Source: Chryseobacterium lathyri (GTDB lineage: Bacteria; Bacteroidota; Bacteroidia; Flavobacteriales; Weeksellaceae). Taken from it: a stretch of DNA of 64,000 bases. A model generated the notes under the pieces. The model worked only from the letters and a program-made list of their open reading frames with translations. It did no database searches and had not been told where the DNA came from. A program made the position numbers and the translations under genes. The first letter of the stretch is position 1; every line of letters starts with the position of its first letter. Location of the stretch: NCBI RefSeq assembly GCF_003290185.1, contig NZ_QNFY01000005.1:124001-188000 (forward strand), given 5' to 3'. Below are positions 60,469 through 64,000 of the stretch, in pieces.

Positions 60469-62136
60469 ATGAATTATTTTTTAACTTATACAGTATACGT
60501 TCTCATTTTGTCTGTACTGATGGGGATTTCCACTTGGAAACTGTTCAAAAAAATGGGGTATAGCCCATTATTGGCATTTATACCTTTCTATAATTACTTC
60601 ATTATATTAAAAGAAACAAAACACCCGAAATGGTGGGCTATCCTGTCCTATCTTCCGATAGTGGGACCTATTATGATGTCTGTTTTCCATATTTATTTAA
60701 TGAAAAAATTTGGGAAAACCCTTTTTCAGCATCAATTGCTTACAGTGATCCTGCCATTTATCTATATGGCAACGGTAAACTATTCTAAAGATATAGAAAT
60801 AGAAGATGAAAATGCCAACGATCTGTTCATGACAGACGAAGAGAAAAATGCAAAGAAGAAAGATACTTTCCTAGGATCTATTACTTTTGCAGTTGTTTTT
60901 GCAACCATTATTCACGTTTTTGTAACCCAGCCGTTCGGAATTCCTACAGGATCTATGGAAAGAACACTTCTGGTAGGTGATTTCCTTTTCGTGAACAAAT
61001 GGAGCTATGGATACAGAATGCCGATGCGCCCTGTAGCCATACCATTCCTTCAGGGAACCATTATGGATACAGGACAGAAAGGAAATCCAAAAGATGATCC
61101 CAAATCCTACGTAGAAGCAATAAAATTGCCTTATGGGAGAATTTTTCAATTTAATAAACCGCAGAAAAATGATATCGTTGTTTTCAATTATCCTCGTGAT
61201 TCTGTGCATGTCTCTTTAGACAGGGCGGATCCATATGTAAAAAGATGTGTGGCTGTAGCTGGTGATATTTTTGAAGTGAGAAATGGTAAACTGTTTGTAA
61301 ATGGTAAACCTGAAACTGTTCTTGGAGATCAAAAAGTGCAACATAGGTACACTGTGAAAACTAGTGATCTATTGGATATGAATAGTCTTAATGCAAAATA
61401 TGGATATTTTTGGCTTGATGAAATTGATAGGGATAATCATTTACAGTATTTAAAGATAAATAATGGATATATTTATTCATTTCAGGGATTAGATAAAGAA
61501 AGATATAATATTATTAAATCTCTTCCTGAAGTTACAGAGATAAAAGAAGATATATTAGCAAAAGATATTAGTGGGATTTCATACAAGGATGATAATAAAA
61601 CAAAGATTGATACTACTAATTCTATTTTTCCTATAAATAGCGGATGGAATCAAGATCAGTATGGCCCAATCAGAATACCTAAGAAAGGGGATGTAATTAC
61701 CATAAATGATAAAACGCTTCCGGAATTCCAATGGATTATTAAAAATTATGAACATAATTCTTTAGAGAAAAGAAATGGAAAAATTTTTATTAATGGAAAC
61801 GAAACTAATCAATATGTTCTTAAACAAGATTACTATATGATGGTAGGAGATAACAGGGATGCTTCACTCGATGCAAGATTCTTTGGTTTCGTTCCGGAAG
61901 AAAACATAGTAGGTAAACCGATGTTTACTTGGATGAGTGTACAGGGATTATTTGAAGATAAAAATGTAGAATACAAAGCGCCATATAAAGTTCGTTGGGA
62001 GAGAATGTTCAAAGCAACCAATACAGGTGAAGCCAACAAAACATCTTACTGGTGGATCGCTGCAATGATTCTTATCCTTTTCTTCGGATGGGAATATTTT
62101 GTGAAATTGTTCAGAAAGAAAAACACAGAAGAATAG
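60469..62136 (+). CDS. lepB: Signal peptidase I with N-terminal membrane domain and large insertion
   Basis: The 555-residue protein opens with three hydrophobic segments (about residues 1-110, a DUF5684-like module). The catalytic core has the serine in PTGSMERTLLVGDFL near residue 162, the general-base lysine in YVKRCVAVAGD near residue 257, and GDNRDASLDARFFGFV near residue 461. Between the last two lies an insertion of about 170 residues. A C-terminal transmembrane helix is at 524-540. It removes signal peptides. The TAG stop overlaps the next gene's GTG by one base. Confidence 0.94.
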   Translation: MNYFLTYTVYVLILSVLMGISTWKLFKKMGYSPLLAFIPFYNYFIILKETKHPKWWAILSYLPIVGPIMMSVFHIYLMKKFGKTLFQHQLLTVILPFIYMATVNYSKDIEIEDENANDLFMTDEEKNAKKKDTFLGSITFAVVFATIIHVFVTQPFGIPTGSMERTLLVGDFLFVNKWSYGYRMPMRPVAIPFLQGTIMDTGQKGNPKDDPKSYVEAIKLPYGRIFQFNKPQKNDIVVFNYPRDSVHVSLDRADPYVKRCVAVAGDIFEVRNGKLFVNGKPETVLGDQKVQHRYTVKTSDLLDMNSLNAKYGYFWLDEIDRDNHLQYLKINNGYIYSFQGLDKERYNIIKSLPEVTEIKEDILAKDISGISYKDDNKTKIDTTNSIFPINSGWNQDQYGPIRIPKKGDVITINDKTLPEFQWIIKNYEHNSLEKRNGKIFINGNETNQYVLKQDYYMMVGDNRDASLDARFFGFVPEENIVGKPMFTWMSVQGLFEDKNVEYKAPYKVRWERMFKATNTGEANKTSYWWIAAMILILFFGWEYFVKLFRKKNTEE

Positions 62137-62810
62137 TGTTTAAAAATAAAATATTTAATACAATACTTCTTACAGGAAGTGTCATTGTAACTCTTTTCAT
62201 TATTGCAAAACTCACAGGAGTTTTGCAATATGCTTTTGTACCCGAAGCTGGAAGTGAACCAACGGTTAAAAAAAGATCATTTGTTGTGATCACTAATATC
62301 CTCCCTTATGATAAAAATAAACTACTGGTCTATTATCAGAACAATACCTATGGCAAAGGAATGTATATACAACGACTGGTAGGAGTATACAAAGATAAGA
62401 TTCAGATTAAGAATGGAGAATTGTATGTTAATGATATTTCAGTAGATACTCATTTAAACCTGAAGCATTCCTATAAAATAGATCGGGCTTTTGTGAATGA
62501 ATTAATGATGAAGGGATTTTCAGAAAATGACTTTTTCCCATTTGATCAAAATCATTTCATTACCAATTTAAGCGATAACGAGCTTGATAATAATTTTTTT
62601 TATGAAAGATTTATCAATACTGGCTCGGACCGTGATATTTTCAAAGTATATGGTAAAGACTGGAGTGCTGATAATTTTGGTCCCATTGTTATTCCAAAGG
62701 GAAAGGTTTTTTTTCTTGGCGATAATCGGAATGCCAGCTTAGATTCTCGATATACAGGATTGATTAATGAAGAAGAAATAAAAGGAAGAGTTATTTATCC
62801 AAAAAATTAA
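62136..62810 (+). CDS. Signal-peptidase-I-like protein lacking the catalytic lysine
   Basis: The 224-residue protein starts at the GTG overlapping the lepB stop (TAGTG) and has one N-terminal membrane helix (about 8-30). It keeps serine in EAGSEPT near residue 37, where the usual motif is GSMxPT. The catalytic lysine position reads IQRLVG (glutamine near residue 78) and the following VYKDK replaces the usual glycine-rich motif. The late box GDNRNASLDSRYTG near residue 195 is intact. The loss of lysine predicts an inactive enzyme or altered mechanism. It is probably a regulatory or structural partner, or decaying. Confidence 0.85.
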   Translation: MFKNKIFNTILLTGSVIVTLFIIAKLTGVLQYAFVPEAGSEPTVKKRSFVVITNILPYDKNKLLVYYQNNTYGKGMYIQRLVGVYKDKIQIKNGELYVNDISVDTHLNLKHSYKIDRAFVNELMMKGFSENDFFPFDQNHFITNLSDNELDNNFFYERFINTGSDRDIFKVYGKDWSADNFGPIVIPKGKVFFLGDNRNASLDSRYTGLINEEEIKGRVIYPKN

Positions 62811-62815
62811 AAATT

Positions 62816-63430
62816 ATGCAGAATGTATTATTGCCGGTATTTTATATGCCACCGATTTCATGGTTTTCAGTGTTTTTAAATCCTGAGAACAAGATTATAT
62901 TTGAACAGTTTGAAAATTTCCCTAAACAGACCTATAGAAACAGAACCAATATCTATGGGGCAAACGGAAAGCTCTCTCTAATAATTCCTATCAATCATAA
63001 CGGAAAAAGAGAATTTAAAGATATTGAAATCTCTTACAGGGAAGACTGGAGAAATCTGCATTGGAAATCCATTAAGACAGCCTACCAAAGCTCTCCTTAT
63101 TTTGAATATTATGAAGATAAATTCAGGAAAATATATGAACTGAAAGAGAAATTCCTCATCGATTTCAACCTTAAAGGATTAGAAGTCATACAGCAGATTC
63201 TTAAAACAGAAAAGGCACAGTCTTTGAATGAAGAATATATCAAAAATCCTGAAAGCATTAATTTTAGAGAGAAATTTTCGGCTAAACATCCTTCAGAATT
63301 TCAAATGGACGAATATTACCAGACCTTCTCTGATAAGCTGGGATTTTTGGAAGATTTATCAGTTCTGGATCTTATTTGTAACAAAGGCCCTGAATCTCTG
63401 ACTTATATAAAAAATATTAAACAATTATAA
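62816..63430 (+). CDS. WbqC-family protein
   Basis: The 204-residue protein shows the family opening LLPVFYMPPISWFSVFL, the motif TYRNRTNIYGANGKLSLIIPI near residue 42, and WRNLHWKSIKTAYQSSPYFEYY near residue 82. WbqC-type proteins are found in O-antigen loci but their reaction is not settled. It follows the second signal-peptidase-like gene by 5 bp, in one operon with lepB. Confidence 0.88.
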   Translation: MQNVLLPVFYMPPISWFSVFLNPENKIIFEQFENFPKQTYRNRTNIYGANGKLSLIIPINHNGKREFKDIEISYREDWRNLHWKSIKTAYQSSPYFEYYEDKFRKIYELKEKFLIDFNLKGLEVIQQILKTEKAQSLNEEYIKNPESINFREKFSAKHPSEFQMDEYYQTFSDKLGFLEDLSVLDLICNKGPESLTYIKNIKQL

Positions 63431-63521
63431 TAACATGAAATCGCCGCTAACAAAATTCTATGAAAATAAAACAATGAAAATGGCGATTGCATATGACTTA
63501 AGAAAAAATAATTATCAACAT

Positions 63522-64000
63522 ATGAAAAAGGTATTATTAGCTGCTGTTTTTCTGGCAGGCTTTAGTTTCTCATATGCTCAGGAAGCACAGGCTAAGAGCA
63601 TTGACCCGAAAGAGGATAAAGATCTGATGACTTGGTATCATAAAGATTTTTCTGCAACAAAAGTATATGGAGTAAATACGGCAAACGCATATAAATATTT
63701 AGAATCCAAAGGTCTTAAGCCTAAAACTGTTGTTGTAGGAGTTTTAGACAGTGGTGTTCAGGTTGACCATCCGGGCCTTGTAAAAAATGTATGGTCTAAT
63801 CCTAATGAAGTTCCCGGAAACGGAAAAGATGATGACGGAAACGGATATATTGATGACATACACGGCTGGAATTTTATCGGCGGTAAAAATGGTGACATCG
63901 ATATAGACAATATGGAAGTAACAAGAGTTGTTGCTAAATATAAACCTGTTTTCGAAAGTGATGATTCTGCAAAAAACAAAGCGAACCAGGCAAAAATGCC
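63522..64000 (+). CDS. Subtilisin-like (S8) serine protease, 5' part
   Basis: The frame runs off the right end. The ATG at 63522 gives a signal peptide (MKKVLLAAVFLAGFSFSYAQ). In-frame ATGs at 63435 and 63474 would add unlikely charged tails. The catalytic aspartate is seen in VVVGVLDSGVQVDHPGL near residue 76, followed by the calcium-site-like DDDGNGYIDDIHGWNF. The catalytic histidine and serine lie outside. It is an exported protease, possibly with a T9SS domain off the edge. Confidence 0.9.
   Translation, partial: MKKVLLAAVFLAGFSFSYAQEAQAKSIDPKEDKDLMTWYHKDFSATKVYGVNTANAYKYLESKGLKPKTVVVGVLDSGVQVDHPGLVKNVWSNPNEVPGNGKDDDGNGYIDDIHGWNFIGGKNGDIDIDNMEVTRVVAKYKPVFESDDSAKNKANQAKM

Noticed and set aside
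62052..62135. Start of the second signal-peptidase-like gene inside lepB
   Set aside because: The upstream part is a shadow of the lepB C-terminal helix. The GTG at 62136 overlaps the stop and begins directly before the membrane helix.

Overview
The window looks like a chromosomal segment of a flavobacterium of the Weeksellaceae, most likely Chryseobacterium or a close relative. The evidence is AT-rich DNA, a SusC/SusD pair, a protease with a type IX secretion (T9SS) sorting domain, -7 promoter boxes of the Bacteroidetes type TAnnTTTG, almost no Shine-Dalgarno sequences, tRNA genes without an encoded CCA end, and the order tonB-parA-parB-DUF5683-dapB-lepB-lepB2-wbqC. Genus assignment is inference from gene content. 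No homology search was run.

Layout. (1) 1-8.9 kb: end of a TonB-dependent receptor, a glycerophosphodiester phosphodiesterase, a SusC/SusD uptake pair and a calcineurin-like phosphoesterase. This reads as a phosphodiester-scavenging locus. Upstream of susC lies an array of GTTAAA-like words spaced exactly 11 bp, the geometry of a Pho box. (2) 9.2-14.5 kb: housekeeping and stress genes (SDR reductase, prmA, SH3-like exported protein, fatty acid desaturase, DyP peroxidase). (3) 14.6-26.1 kb: a molybdenum-cofactor and formate-dehydrogenase-like island of two convergent operons (tauE-moaD-moaE-fdhD-unknown-fdh-bestrophin, and moaA-moeA-moaC-mobA-moeB), with a divergent AraC regulator.

(4) 26.2-35.5 kb: an accessory block with an exported GNVGIGT-type protein, two small transposase-like HTH proteins, a hybrid-sensor-like histidine kinase with its LuxR-type response regulator, and three tandem exported paralogs. 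(5) 35.5-43.9 kb: a second accessory block lying between two near-identical tRNA-Pro/tRNA-Arg arrays. It carries a T9SS metalloprotease, an ABC transporter with an erythromycin-esterase-like protein, and a Crp regulator next to a broken metallo-beta-lactamase-fold gene. A decayed third copy of the tRNA-Arg 3' flank at 26.2 kb marks the left edge of block 4, so both blocks appear to be bounded by tRNA-Arg-derived repeats.

(6) 44-50.8 kb: an amidase lipoprotein, aspA and surface-polysaccharide genes (two glycosyltransferases, a flippase, an FkbM methyltransferase). (7) 51-55.8 kb: a muramidase with two large unrecognised proteins that share a central domain, separated by heptamer and polypurine repeats. 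This is the best candidate for an undescribed system. (8) 56.2-64 kb: core genes tonB, parA, parB, DUF5683, dapB, lepB, a second signal-peptidase-like protein lacking the catalytic lysine, wbqC, and the start of a subtilisin-like protease. A hairpin made of two perfect DnaA boxes lies just upstream of parA.
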